A stretch of 60,163 bases of DNA from an uncultured Clostridia bacterium (GCA_934778125.1 CAKVOF010000003.1:1-60163), one strand, 5' to 3'; counted from the stretch's first letter, positions 7,911 to 17,973 are shown. Translations and numbers: made by a program. Notes: generated by a model from the letters alone, not told the origin.

Positions 7911-9083
7911 TCAAATATTTTCACAACTTACCAAATCATCATCACTTTCACCTTCAGCATAGTTCTCAAAACCAGAATTACGCATATGTGTTTCAAATGT
8001 TCCTAGCACCAATTGTTCGCCAAAAGTTCTATATCCTTTCATTGTTAGTTGCTCAAAATTGCTCTCGTCTTTTGCTTTTTCCATCTCACTTAAAATGTGC
8101 GCTTTTCTTTCGCTCTCATCTTGAGCTTCTTTTTGTTGTTTTAATTTTATATACTCAACAAGCCCAATTTGACCATCTAGTTCATCATTTTCAATCGCTT
8201 GTTTATCTTGACCAACCTCTTTCTTGCTAGGAATTAATCTATTTGGCATTGTTTCAAAACCTAAATATCTTTCACTTTTCATTTTAGAAATTATGTCATT
8301 TTGCATCTCAGCATTAACGCCTTTTCCTTTAGCAAGATAACCTAGCATATACATAAACACATCTCTTTCAAATTCTTCTCTCACGCTAATATCAGGAGTC
8401 GTTGAATCGTTGATTCTATCAAGCACTCTTTTTTCTTCCATTTTTCTTAAACTTCTAAATGACTTAATTGGTTCATTTTTTAAGTTTAATTTTATGTCAC
8501 TTCTTTGAAAAAACATATTTTCATTTTTTGGCAAACTAGCATAACTATCAAAAGCATACTTAAGCAAACCGCTAACACTTCTAAGGTTATAATCACTTTC
8601 ATATATATTTGAGCTTTGTTTAACGAACGCCTTCTCGTTTCCTTTAAAATATCTTTTTCTAACTCCTGTTTCGGCTCTCATCTCGTTAAATTTTAAACCA
8701 ATCATTTGAAGATACTTATAAAAATGATAACTTGTTGGCACATCAAAATAATCTCTCACACATCGTGGATCAATTGCTTTCTTCTTTTCGCTCTCGCTTA
8801 ATCTATCGTAGATATATTTTTTGTCGTTGAGCCTTGTGTATGCTTCATAATCCGATGAAGTTAAAAATGCTTCCATAATTCTAGCATTCACTTCATCTTC
8901 TGGAACATCATAAAAAAAACTAAGCATACCTTCGATTTTTTTATCAAAACCACTCTCATCTTTCATCATCACGCCAGCACATAACGACCTAGCTTTTTTT
9001 CGCATATCCATTTTTGCTTTTTCAGCTTTTTTTAATTCTTTACCAGTTAAATTTTTAATTTCTATATCAGATAAATATCTCAT
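7911..9083 (-). CDS. Hypothetical protein, 390 residues
   Basis: The start is set at the ATG of MRYLSDIEIKNLTG because GGGTGG lies six bases upstream. The longer frame begins in DNA with no site. The protein is highly charged and helical, rich in Lys/Glu/Arg/Met, with no membrane segment and no catalytic motif that I recognise. The middle (around residues 80-130) is rich in Tyr. The last 40 residues are acidic. It forms a likely operon with 7343-7891 inside the element 3/element 4 bracket. Confidence 0.6.
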   Translation of the reverse strand: MRYLSDIEIKNLTGKELKKAEKAKMDMRKKARSLCAGVMMKDESGFDKKIEGMLSFFYDVPEDEVNARIMEAFLTSSDYEAYTRLNDKKYIYDRLSESEKKKAIDPRCVRDYFDVPTSYHFYKYLQMIGLKFNEMRAETGVRKRYFKGNEKAFVKQSSNIYESDYNLRSVSGLLKYAFDSYASLPKNENMFFQRSDIKLNLKNEPIKSFRSLRKMEEKRVLDRINDSTTPDISVREEFERDVFMYMLGYLAKGKGVNAEMQNDIISKMKSERYLGFETMPNRLIPSKKEVGQDKQAIENDELDGQIGLVEYIKLKQQKEAQDESERKAHILSEMEKAKDESNFEQLTMKGYRTFGEQLVLGTFETHMRNSGFENYAEGESDDDLVSCENI

Positions 9084-9361
9084 TGTTCCACCCTTCTTCG
9101 TTAGTAAAAAAAATATATCATAATCAATACTAAAAGTCAATACTTTTTGAAAAAGTTATAAATTTATAACTAATTCAGTCGCGTTTTACATTATAATTGC
9201 AAAAACAAAAAAATAAACCGTTTGCAATTGGTTACATTATAAAATGAAAACATTTTAAAATTGCATAAGTTAAAATAGCACTCACAATTGTTAGAATTTT
9301 GCTAAATATTGGAATTTGTTTTAATCGTTCAAATGTTGAATTATTTTTTGATATCGGCATA

Positions 9362-9457
9362 GGGCGGAAGCCCTTTTTGTGCACGCTTGGTGCACAAAAA
9401 AAAGAAGAAGGCCACCGCCTTCTTCTTAGCGAGCGTTCGCTCGCAGGGCTTCCGCCC
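9362..9457. repeat. Cloverleaf palindromic element 4
   Basis: Outer stem GGGCGGAAGCCC/GGGCTTCCGCCC, then TTTTTGTGCAC/GTGCACAAAAA, AAGAAGAAGGC/GCCTTCTTCTT and GCGAGCG/CGCTCGC. It is almost identical to element 3, with changes only in loops and stem ends. Two frames on opposite strands across it are artefacts of the palindrome. Confidence 0.92.
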
Positions 9458-9539
9458 GCTCCCAAACTTTTATTTTTCTAACCTTTATATAAAAAGATAA
9501 ATTAAAAGCAACTCTATAAAATTAAAGCCAAACAAAGCC

Positions 9540-10427
9540 TTATTTTAACAATCCCAAACTTTCAAAGATTCTTTCCAAATCATTTTTTGATTTATAAGGA
9601 ATAACTATTTTCCCACTGTTATCATTTCCCTTAATATCAACTTTTGTTCCAAATTTCTTTTCAAGTTTATAAGTTAAATCCATAAGTTCAACACTTCTTC
9701 TTGCCAACTTTTCTTTAGGCTGTTTTGGGTTTTGAACTTCCTTAACAGCCTTTTCCATATCACGAACTGTTAACCTTTTTGTGATAGCAATTTTTGCTAA
9801 TTTCTCTTGCACTTCTGGGTTTTGAACAACCACCAAACTTCTAGCGTGGCCAGCACTCAACTTGCCACTTTCAACTAAGCTAACAACAGCAGGGCAAAGT
9901 GAAAGCAACCTAACAACGTTTGCAATATTCGAACGACTTTTCCCTAATTTATCTGCAATTTCATCTTGGGTCCAATCGTATTCATTCATAAGTTCTTTAA
10001 CCGCTTTTGCATATTCAATAGGATTCAAATCCTCTCTTTGAATATTTTCAAGCAAGGCAATTTCCTTAATTTCTCTGTTTGAATAACTTCTAACAATCGC
10101 TGGAATTTTCTTTAATCCAGCAATTTTACCAGCTCTAAATCTTCTTTCACCAGCAACTATTAAATATCTACCTTTATTTTCATTAACAATAATCGGTTGC
10201 ACTATTCCATATGTTTTAATGCTTTCTGCTAATTCATTTAACGCCACAACATCAAAGTTTTTTCTAGGTTGGTTTGGGTTGTTATCAATCAACCCCATAT
10301 CAATTTCAGTAACACCAGCCTTTTCAATTTCCTTCTTTTCTTCATCGGTTATTTTGCCACCCTCATCAGCTCTATCTAATATTCCAAGAAGTGAATTCAA
10401 ACCTCTTCCTAATCCTTTTTCACCCAT
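9540..10427 (-). CDS. parB: Chromosome partitioning protein ParB (Spo0J)
   Basis: 295 residues. The N-terminal ParB/Sulfiredoxin CTPase domain carries GERRFRAGKIAGLKKIPAIV. The central helix-turn-helix is TQDEIADKLGKSRSNIANVVRLLSL. The C-terminal 40 residues form the dimer domain. ParB binds parS, spreads as a CTP-dependent clamp and loads SMC. Three perfect parS sites lie 1.4-2 kb upstream, beyond parA. AGGAGAG precedes the ATG. parA is upstream with a gap of about 330 bases in which I see no gene. Confidence 0.97.
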   Translation of the reverse strand: MGEKGLGRGLNSLLGILDRADEGGKITDEEKKEIEKAGVTEIDMGLIDNNPNQPRKNFDVVALNELAESIKTYGIVQPIIVNENKGRYLIVAGERRFRAGKIAGLKKIPAIVRSYSNREIKEIALLENIQREDLNPIEYAKAVKELMNEYDWTQDEIADKLGKSRSNIANVVRLLSLCPAVVSLVESGKLSAGHARSLVVVQNPEVQEKLAKIAITKRLTVRDMEKAVKEVQNPKQPKEKLARRSVELMDLTYKLEKKFGTKVDIKGNDNSGKIVIPYKSKNDLERIFESLGLLK

Positions 10428-10755
10428 ACAACTCTCCTTAATATTGGCTTAACTTAGCCATTTATTATAACAATTTAAAATATTTTAATTTTTTTAAATT
10501 AAAGTTAACAATTTATTAAATTGCTTAACAAACAACAATCACGCTTAACTTTACACTTGCAACTTATTGTTGTTATGCGTTTAATTAGCAGTAATTAACT
10601 TCACTTTCTAAACTTGTTTTTATGCTTTCAATAATAAACTTATACCTTATAATACCTAAACTTAAATTTAGTTACATCGGTTATTTTTAAAAATTAAATC
10701 AACCACTCACAACTTAATAACAAATTGATTTACAAATCGGTTATAAAATTATAAC

Positions 10756-11529
10756 CTACCGCTCACCATTCTTTCTTAGGAATTCTTCTGTTAATGCTTT
10801 GTAAGCTTTTGCACCACTGCACTTAGGATCATAAAGCACAATTGGTTCACCAAAGCTAGGTGCCTCCGCTAGTCTAACATTTCTTGGAATAACAGTTTCA
10901 TAAACCTTATCTTTGAAGAAATTTTTTAAATCGTTTGCAACCGATATACCAAGGTTATTTCGATTATCTTTCTTTGTTAAAATAACACCTTCCACATCAA
11001 CATTTTCATTCAAATGTTTTTTAACAAGTTTAATCGTGTACATCAATTGTGTTAAACCCTCAAGCGCAAAAAACTCGCATTCCATAGGAATAATAACCGA
11101 ATCGCTAGCGGTTAGCGCATTCACACTAATAAGGCCCAATGATGGAGGACAATCAATGCAAATATAGTCGTAGTTATCTTTAACCTTTTTCAAAATGTTT
11201 CTAATAATTTTTTCGCGGTTATTCATACTAACTAATTCAACTTCCGCGCCAGACAAATCCACATCAGCAGGAACCAAAAACAAATTTTCAACTTTTGTTG
11301 GAACGATTGCTTCTTCAATTGTCTTATCTTCGATAATAACATCAAACATCGTTACTTTATTTTTATTTTCCTTATCGTAGCCCAACCCCGAGCTAGCGTT
11401 GCCTTGTGCATCTAAATCAATCAACAAAACTTTTTTTCCAAACACTGCCAAGTAAGCACTCATATTGATGCAAGAAGTTGTTTTTCCAACTCCGCCTTTT
11501 TGATTAATGAATGATATAATTTTTCCCAT
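10756..11529 (-). CDS. parA: Chromosome partitioning ATPase ParA (Soj)
   Basis: 257 residues. MGKIISFINQKGGVGKTT carries the deviant Walker A motif, with DCPPSLG as Walker B. The ATG at 11529 is chosen because GAGG lies six bases upstream; an in-frame ATG six codons earlier lacks a site. ParA is a DNA-binding dimer that works with ParB in origin segregation and, in Bacillus, controls DnaA. Order rsmG-parA-parB is the usual one. Confidence 0.97.
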   Translation of the reverse strand: MGKIISFINQKGGVGKTTSCINMSAYLAVFGKKVLLIDLDAQGNASSGLGYDKENKNKVTMFDVIIEDKTIEEAIVPTKVENLFLVPADVDLSGAEVELVSMNNREKIIRNILKKVKDNYDYICIDCPPSLGLISVNALTASDSVIIPMECEFFALEGLTQLMYTIKLVKKHLNENVDVEGVILTKKDNRNNLGISVANDLKNFFKDKVYETVIPRNVRLAEAPSFGEPIVLYDPKCSGAKAYKALTEEFLRKNGER

Positions 11530-11819
11530 ATCAACCTCGTTAAGCATATTATATCAAACTTTTCATTTCAACACAAACAAATGATTGTTGCTTTATGCAC
11601 AAATTTATTTATATTTAATTAGTTTTTTTGCATTTATAAGCGATTTAATTAAAATATTGCTTTATAGAATAAGAACTGTTGTTTAAATAAAAACAATTGT
11701 TTAAATCAAATTTAAAGCAATTTATTACAATTATAATGTTATTATAAATTTGTATGATAGTCTAAATCAAGTTTAATCGCAAATAAAAAGTTATTTTAAT
11801 AAACGATATAAATTAAAAT
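11530..11819. other. AT-rich upstream region of parA
   Basis: Contains no open frame with a ribosome binding site. It leads into the first parS site. Confidence 0.5.
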
Positions 11820-11835
11820 TGTTTCACGTGAAACA
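11820..11835. promoter_or_regulatory. parS: parS site 1
   Basis: TGTTTCACGTGAAACA, a perfect 16-bp palindrome identical to the Bacillota parS consensus bound by ParB. Confidence 0.97.
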
Positions 11836-11895
11836 TTTTATATTACGACCAAACAATTATTAATGCCTAATAGCTTTTTATCAACACATATTTTA

Positions 11896-12041
11896 TATTA
11901 TCGGAAGTTGTCGGCAAACAGCCCGGAGGGATACTTGCCAGCAACTGATGTTAATCAAAACAGTGATCCCTTGATTTATCAAGGAGTTGCGTTTAGCAAC
12001 TTAAAATTTGGCTTGCTCAAATTTTAACATCACTTAGTTTA
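11896..12041 (-). repeat. R1 dispersed repeat, inverted copy
   Basis: The reverse complement matches the unit at 36135-36280 with only a handful of differences. Two of these are in the first hairpin, where the stem stays mostly paired. It sits between parS sites 1 and 2. Confidence 0.9.
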
Positions 12042-12270
12042 TATTTAAATTAACTAAGTATGATTAAATTTAATAATTATTCTCGAAAAATTTTAATCAA
12101 TAAGCATAATATTAATTATTTGAACTATTAACTAAAACATTACTTAATTTATTTGATGATTATATTATTACTTAATTTAATTAATGATTATATTATTTCT
12201 TAATTAAATCGATAATTATAGTATTAATTAAATCAATAATTATTGTATTAATTAATTATCAAGCAAAAAA

Positions 12271-12286
12271 TGTTTCACGTGAAACA
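12271..12286. promoter_or_regulatory. parS: parS site 2
   Basis: TGTTTCACGTGAAACA, identical to sites 1 and 3. Confidence 0.97.
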
Positions 12287-12448
12287 TTTCTACATTGAAC
12301 ACAAACGCTATTTATAATTTACACAAAAAAAAGTAAAAGCAAGAAAAAAATCAATTAAAACAATTCATTATAAAAATTTAATAAAATATAATTGTTTACA
12401 CACTAAAATATTGATTAAGTAATAAAATAAGTTTAAATTTTTTAAAAA

Positions 12449-12464
12449 TGTTTCACGTGAAACA
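12449..12464. promoter_or_regulatory. parS: parS site 3
   Basis: TGTTTCACGTGAAACA, identical to sites 1 and 2, 162 bases from site 2. The surrounding 12.0-12.9 kb is very AT-rich and gene-free. Confidence 0.97.
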
Positions 12465-12612
12465 TTTTGTTTAATTTAAAACCTATAAAATAAAACTAAA
12501 CAAATAAAATAAACAAAACAAATAAATTACACAACACAAATCACACCATTTAAGCGTAAAACCGTATATAACAAAACTAAAAACAATAAAAAATAATAAA
12601 CAATAAAAAAAT

Positions 12613-12642
12613 AAAAACAACTAAAAATAATTAGTTGTTTTT
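12613..12642 (-). terminator. Terminator downstream of rsmG
   Basis: AAAAACAACTAA and TTAGTTGTTTTT pair perfectly. The A/T ends let it work in both directions. It lies about 270 bases past the rsmG stop. Confidence 0.7.
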
Positions 12643-12915
12643 CAATTAAACTATAATAACACTTAATAAATAAACCTATAAATCGCATAAATAATTAATT
12701 TTATGAAAATTAAGCGTTAAAATTTGCTTTATATTATTTGCAAATCCAATTAAACCAGTTTTTTTATTAACTATTATCAACAAATTTTTAATTACCCGCA
12801 AAATCTATTAATATACCTCAAAACACGCTTTTAATGAATCCAATACTAAAATAAAATGTATTAAAGATAATTTATGCAATATATAAGGTAAGCAAGATAT
12901 GCAAAATATATAAAT

Positions 12916-13626
12916 TCACTTAATTGGGTTTAGCCTAGGCTTGTTCATTCCACGCGGATATTTATTTTGCGTTTTAGTTATTTTTTTAAACACTAAAATC
13001 ACCCTATTGCCCAATTTTTCGTTGTTAAACTCAATTTTGTCAATTAATTTACAACCTAAAATTGAAATAGCACTTTTTGCATTGCGCAACTCTTCATCAA
13101 CGCCAACACTCTTATATGCAAGAAACAAACCTCCAACCTTAACAAAAGGAATTGCGTATTCTAAAAGAGTATTTAATTCAGCAACCGCTCGCGACACAAC
13201 AACATCGAAACTTTCCCTAAAGCCTTCCTTAAAAGCTAAATCTTCACACCTAGTGTGAATAGGGTAAAAATGGCTTAATTTAGCCATATTTTTAATATGC
13301 TCAAGCCATAATATCTTTTTATTTACCGAATCAATTGCTGTTATGTTTGCATCATTTAAAACAATACTCAAAGGAACCGATGGAAATCCTGCCCCTGCAC
13401 CAATATCTAAAATTTTATTATTGTTTTCTAGTATTTTGTAAGGAACCAACGAGTCTAAAATATGTTTATAAATAAACCCATCTTCCTCAATAATCGTTGT
13501 TAGATTGATTTTTTTATTATATTCTATCAATTCATCATAAAACAATCTAAAGTTTTGTAATTGAATATCATTAGGCTTTAAACCTATTAAATTTAATGCA
13601 TCAACTATTTTTTCGTTAAAATCCAC
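12916..13626 (-). CDS. rsmG: 16S rRNA (guanine-527 N7) methyltransferase
   Basis: 236 residues, normal length. The SAM-binding motif ILDIGAGAGFPSVPLSIV (about residues 70-87) and VVVSRAVAELNTLLEYA are RsmG signatures. It methylates G527 N7 of 16S rRNA. The start is GTG (GTGGATTTT) with AAGGAAAG about ten bases upstream. It follows mnmG by 41 bases, the conserved mnmE-mnmG-rsmG order. Confidence 0.95.
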   Translation of the reverse strand: MDFNEKIVDALNLIGLKPNDIQLQNFRLFYDELIEYNKKINLTTIIEEDGFIYKHILDSLVPYKILENNNKILDIGAGAGFPSVPLSIVLNDANITAIDSVNKKILWLEHIKNMAKLSHFYPIHTRCEDLAFKEGFRESFDVVVSRAVAELNTLLEYAIPFVKVGGLFLAYKSVGVDEELRNAKSAISILGCKLIDKIEFNNEKLGNRVILVFKKITKTQNKYPRGMNKPRLNPIK

Positions 13627-13667
13627 TGTTTTTTATCTTTCCTTAATAATATTTTTATCTAAATCAT

Positions 13668-15566
13668 CTATTTTTCACTATTTAAAGCATTGGTTTTCCT
13701 GTATTGTTTTAAAAACACGGTTAAAACAGCAATATCTGCTGGATTCACCCCTGAGATTCTGCTTGCTTGACCTAAATTTAAAGGCTTAATCTTATCTAAT
13801 TTTTGCTGAGCTTCAATTCTAAGTCCCTTTATTTTAAAATAGTCAATATCATCAGGTAAAACAGTTTCTTCTTGTTTTCTCATTTGATTAATTTGAACTT
13901 CTTGCCTTTGCAAATACCCTTTATATTTTATTTCGGTTTCAACATGTTTTAAATCTAAAATATTATATTTTTGAAGCTCATCCACATTTTTAACCAAATC
14001 ATCGATTTGAATATTCGCCCTTTTTAATGCATCTATTAAAGTTAAACCACCCTCAATAAATGTTTCACCTTTTTCTTCAAATAACTTAAATAAAAACGAA
14101 TTTTTATTGTATCTTCTACCTAATATTTCATAAATGTGCTGAATGTTTAAAAGGCGTTTTTTGTATTTATTCCATCGGTTATTGTCAATAACACCATACT
14201 TTCTGCCAATTTCTGTCAATCTGATATCGGCATTATCTTGCCTTAAATATAGCCTATACTCAGCTCGTGATGTCATCATTCTATAAGGTTCATTAGTTCC
14301 TTTAGTGGTTAAATCATCAACCAACACACCAATATAGGAATTATCTCGCGTTAAAACTAACATTTCTTCACCCAAAACATATTGAGCAGAGTTTATCCCA
14401 GCAAGCAAGCCCTGGGCACCAGCTTCTTCATAGCCACTTGTTCCATTAATTTGACCAGCAAAAAACAAGCCTTTAATATTTTTACTTTCTAAGGTTGGAT
14501 ACAAATCCAAACTATCAATGCAATCATATTCAATTGCGTATGCATCACGCATTATAAAAGCATTTTCAAAACCCTTTAAGCTTTTAACCATTTTTTCTTG
14601 AATAAATGTTGGCATTGAAGTGCTAAAACCTTGCAAGTAAATTTCATCAGTGGATAAAGCTTCTGGCTCTATAAATAATTGATGCCTTTCTTTATCAGCA
14701 AATCTAACAACTTTTGTTTCTATGCTAGGGCAATATCTTGGGCCAAGCCCCTTAATTTTACCACTATACATTGGTGCAAGTTTCAAATTATCTAAAATTA
14801 TCTTATGTGTTTCCGCATTAGTGTAGGTTAAATAGCAATCGGCAACATTTTTAATTTTCTTATTTCGGTTATCAAATGAAAAACTTTGAATATTTTCATC
14901 ACCCTTTTGAATTTCCAGCTTTGAATAATCAATAGTTTTTGAATCAATACGCACAGGAGTTCCAGTTTTAAACCTTCTAACATTAAATCCAAGCTTTATC
15001 AAAGAATTTGTTAGTTTAGATGAATTAGCAAAACCGTTTGGACCGCAATTTTTAATATAATTTCCAATAATAATGTCACTATTTAAATAAACACCAGTCG
15101 CCACAACAACAGACTTACATGCAAAAGTGTCTCCTTGAGCGGTTTTCACACCAACAATTTTACCATTTTTAACTAAAATATCACTCGCTTCGCCTTGTTT
15201 TATCTTTAAATTAGGCGTTTTTTCTAATAGCTTTTTCATATTAGTGTGATACATAACCTTATCTTCTTGCGCACGCAAACTTTGAACAGCAGGACCTTTA
15301 GATGCATTTAGCATACGCCTTTGAATAGTAGCGCTATCAGCAATTTTTCCCATAACACCACCAAGCGCATCAATTTCACACACTAAATGACCTTTAGCAG
15401 TTCCTCCAACACTAGGATTGCACGCCAAAAAAGCAATGCTATCCAAATTTAAAGTTAATAGCAAAGTTTTCACACCTTTTTTAGCTAATATATGCGCAGC
15501 TTCACAACCCGCATGTCCGCTACCAATAACGATAGCATCAAAATCTTTAATTATTTCTTTTTTCAT
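13668..15566 (-). CDS. mnmG: tRNA U34 carboxymethylaminomethyl synthesis protein MnmG (GidA)
   Basis: 632 residues. The FAD-binding start DAIVIGSGHAGCEAA and the block FLACNPSVGGTAKGHLVCEID are diagnostic. GLGPRYCPSIETKVVRF and the C-terminal SRISGVNPADIAVL are also typical. With MnmE it modifies U34 of several tRNAs using FAD, methylene-THF and GTP. The upstream spacer to mnmE holds three R2 modules and a long hairpin, so mnmG is separated from mnmE by over 700 bases, which is unusual for this pair. Confidence 0.97.
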   Translation of the reverse strand: MKKEIIKDFDAIVIGSGHAGCEAAHILAKKGVKTLLLTLNLDSIAFLACNPSVGGTAKGHLVCEIDALGGVMGKIADSATIQRRMLNASKGPAVQSLRAQEDKVMYHTNMKKLLEKTPNLKIKQGEASDILVKNGKIVGVKTAQGDTFACKSVVVATGVYLNSDIIIGNYIKNCGPNGFANSSKLTNSLIKLGFNVRRFKTGTPVRIDSKTIDYSKLEIQKGDENIQSFSFDNRNKKIKNVADCYLTYTNAETHKIILDNLKLAPMYSGKIKGLGPRYCPSIETKVVRFADKERHQLFIEPEALSTDEIYLQGFSTSMPTFIQEKMVKSLKGFENAFIMRDAYAIEYDCIDSLDLYPTLESKNIKGLFFAGQINGTSGYEEAGAQGLLAGINSAQYVLGEEMLVLTRDNSYIGVLVDDLTTKGTNEPYRMMTSRAEYRLYLRQDNADIRLTEIGRKYGVIDNNRWNKYKKRLLNIQHIYEILGRRYNKNSFLFKLFEEKGETFIEGGLTLIDALKRANIQIDDLVKNVDELQKYNILDLKHVETEIKYKGYLQRQEVQINQMRKQEETVLPDDIDYFKIKGLRIEAQQKLDKIKPLNLGQASRISGVNPADIAVLTVFLKQYRKTNALNSEK

Positions 15567-15701
15567 AAGTTACTCTTTTTTATATTATACACAAATCATT
15601 GTTTTTATCCTAGTCCTTAAAAGGACTAGATTATCTTAATTGTATTTTAAAAACTAAAAGGAGTTTTAATATAATGACTCTACCCCACAAATACACTACA
15701 A

Positions 15702-15783
15702 ATCTAAAACGGAAAATGATTATTTCAACTTGATTTATTATCTATCATAAAACATACATTATATCCTCAAATCCTAGACCTTA
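15702..15783 (-). repeat. R2 module, copy 1
   Basis: In the minus orientation it runs from a GGTCTAGGATTTGAGGAT-type start to the conserved end TTTTCCGTTTTAGAT, 82 bases in all. The 5' box is slightly degenerate compared with GCGGTCGAG in other copies. Confidence 0.75.
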
Positions 15784-15899
15784 AACTCCAAAATAGCGAG
15801 ATATCATTTTTTACGAATTCTGCAGACCAACAGATCGAAGCCTTGTTAATAAAATTAATAATTTTTAATATTGCTAATATTTTCTCAAATACATAATAA

Positions 15900-15982
15900 A
15901 TCTAAAACGGAAAATGATTATTTTAAATAAAAATATTATCCATAACTATTCCATTCATTACATCCTCAAGTTCTCGACCTTA
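15900..15982 (-). repeat. R2 module, copy 2
   Basis: 83 bases with AAGGTCGAG and CTTGAGGAT at one end and TTTTCCGTTTTAGAT at the other. The interior is nearly identical to copy 3. Confidence 0.85.
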
Positions 15983-16088
15983 GAATCCTAAGCGAAAGTG
16001 ATATATGTGTCCTATACGTTTTAAAATTAATATAAATCTCGCACCAAGGGTAGTGTTACAAAATTTCAAACTCACAAATACACAACAA

Positions 16089-16171
16089 ATCTAAAACGGA
16101 AAATGATTATTTAAAATAAAAATATTATCCATAACTATTCCATTCATTACATCCTCAAGTCCTCGACCGCT
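16089..16171 (-). repeat. R2 module, copy 3
   Basis: 83 bases beginning, on the minus strand, with GCGGTCGAGGACTTGAGGAT and ending TTTTCCGTTTTAGAT. The spacing from copy 2 (about 190 bases) equals that between copies 1 and 2. Confidence 0.88.
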
Positions 16172-16178
16172 GAATTAC

Positions 16179-16282
16179 TATGAGAGTTATATATGGCAAA
16201 TTGCGGTTTTAAATTTACTCTAGTCTACGCACCAAGGGTAGTGTAGACTAGATAAATTTTAATGCATACCGCCATATATAAC
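16179..16282. repeat. Long hairpin in R2 spacer next to mnmE
   Basis: GAGTTATATATGGC pairs with GCCATATATAACTC as a 14-bp outer stem. Inside it CTAGTCTAC pairs with GTAGACTAG around a loop containing GCACCAAGGGTAGTG. The same 15-base loop sequence occurs in the previous spacer near 16042-16056. It ends six bases from the mnmE stop, so it may also end mnmE transcription, but there is no clear T-run. Confidence 0.7.
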
Positions 16283-16287
16283 TCGAA

Positions 16288-17697
16288 TCATTTCCCAACA
16301 CAAAACTTACTAAAAATAGTATTAATTATTTCATCTGTATTGCTTGTTCCAGTTATCTCACCAAGCGAATTCCACACATTTTGAATATCAATTGAAACCA
16401 TATCTAAACTCATATTATTGTTTATAGCATCAATGCTTTGATTAACAAATTTAATCGCATCATTAATTAAATTTATATGCCTAACATTAGTCAATAAAAT
16501 ATTCGAATTCAAAATTTTGTTATCAATAAGCATATTAAAAATCATAGATTTCAATGTTGTTATATTTTCCTTATTTTTAGCAGAAATAAAAATTTTCTTA
16601 CCATTCCAAACTTTACTAAATTGATTTTCCGTTTTAAATTTATCAAATAAATCAGATTTATTAACAACAAGTATAGCGTTTTTGTCAGAAAGTTGGCTTA
16701 AAATGGCAATATCTTCATTTTGAATATCTTCGCTTCCATCAACAACAAATAAAACAATATCACTTTCGGTTAATAGTTTCTTAGATTTTTCAACACCTAT
16801 CTTTTCAACCACATCATCAGTTTCTCTAATTCCAGCTGAATCGGTTAAAATAAATTTAACACCATTAAACACATACATATCTTCAACTAAATCACGAGTT
16901 GTGCCTTGAATATTGGTAACAATTGCTTTATCAAAATTAAGCATCGCATTCAACAAACTACTTTTCCCAACATTTGTTTTGCCAATTATTGAAACCCTAT
17001 AACCACTCTTTAACTTAACACCAACTTCACTATTTTCTTTAATCTTATTCAAATCGGATAAAACTAATTTAAGCTCACTCAATGCATCTTGAGCAGTTTC
17101 TTGTTCCAACTCTTCCTCTGGGTAATCAATCGTAACTTCAATTTTAGCTAGAATAGTGGTTAATCTTTCTTGAATTTCTTCAATTTGTTTTTTCAAATTT
17201 CCCGCAACCAAACCATAACCCGCTTTAATCTCACTTTCGCTCTCAGCATTAATAACATCAATAACGCCTTCAGCTTCATCTAAAGAAACCTTACCATTAA
17301 TAAACGCACGCTTAGTAAACTCACCAGCCTCAGCCAAACCCGCCCCAGCATTAACACACGCTTTCAACACGCCTTCAGCAACAGCAGTTCCGCCATGGCA
17401 TTGAAACTCAACCATATCTTCACCAGTGTAAGAAAAAGGATTTTTAAAATAAACAGTTAAGCATTTTTCTTCAAAAGTGCCCGCATTTAATTTGCCTAAA
17501 ATCAACTTTCTTGGATTATCTGCAATTTTATCTTTGCCAAAAGGCAAAAAAATTTGGTTAGCAATTTCTAAACTATGCGAACCACTCATCCTAATTATTG
17601 CAATACCACCAACACCAATAGGGGTGCTTATGGCACAAATTGTTTTTTCTTCAAAATTTTTATTAGATAAACTTTTACTATTTAAATTCTTTTTCAT
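16288..17697 (-). CDS. mnmE: tRNA modification GTPase MnmE (TrmE)
   Basis: 469 residues from the ATG of MKKNLNSKS. The N-terminal folate-binding domain begins near TICAISTPIGVGGIAIIRMSG. The G domain has GKTNVGKSSLLN, DSAGIRET and NKSD. The C-terminus ends FCVGK with the conserved Cys-x-Gly-Lys. It works with MnmG on tRNA U34. No strong ribosome binding site is visible at either candidate ATG (17697 or 17724), so the start is uncertain. The N-terminal tail of about 25 residues before the folate domain is longer than usual. Confidence 0.95.
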   Translation of the reverse strand: MKKNLNSKSLSNKNFEEKTICAISTPIGVGGIAIIRMSGSHSLEIANQIFLPFGKDKIADNPRKLILGKLNAGTFEEKCLTVYFKNPFSYTGEDMVEFQCHGGTAVAEGVLKACVNAGAGLAEAGEFTKRAFINGKVSLDEAEGVIDVINAESESEIKAGYGLVAGNLKKQIEEIQERLTTILAKIEVTIDYPEEELEQETAQDALSELKLVLSDLNKIKENSEVGVKLKSGYRVSIIGKTNVGKSSLLNAMLNFDKAIVTNIQGTTRDLVEDMYVFNGVKFILTDSAGIRETDDVVEKIGVEKSKKLLTESDIVLFVVDGSEDIQNEDIAILSQLSDKNAILVVNKSDLFDKFKTENQFSKVWNGKKIFISAKNKENITTLKSMIFNMLIDNKILNSNILLTNVRHINLINDAIKFVNQSIDAINNNMSLDMVSIDIQNVWNSLGEITGTSNTDEIINTIFSKFCVGK

Positions 17698-17973
17698 AAT
17701 AAAAAATGATACACCAAAACACAAAAAAAATCAATACAATTTCATAAAATTAAACCATATTGAAAATATCACCAAACAAACATTATATTAATCAGCTATA
17801 ATAAATAACAATTATTTTATTAATCTAATATGAATAATATACCGCCTAAAAAATTGTTACATCTCACGAGCCAAATAAAACACTATTAAATTAGATTAAA
17901 AAAAGTAAACATAATTAAATAAGATTAAAAAAGCAAAACATTATAAAATTTAAAAAACCAACCACAGTATATT

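Noticed and set aside
9232..9481. Open frames on both strands across the GGGCGGAAGCCC element
   Set aside because: Same reason: palindrome artefacts rich in Arg, Pro and Ser with no ribosome binding site.
15702..16171. R2 array as a CRISPR
   Set aside because: The repeats are 82 bases and the spacers 100 or more with internal hairpins, and no cas gene is present. Not a CRISPR.
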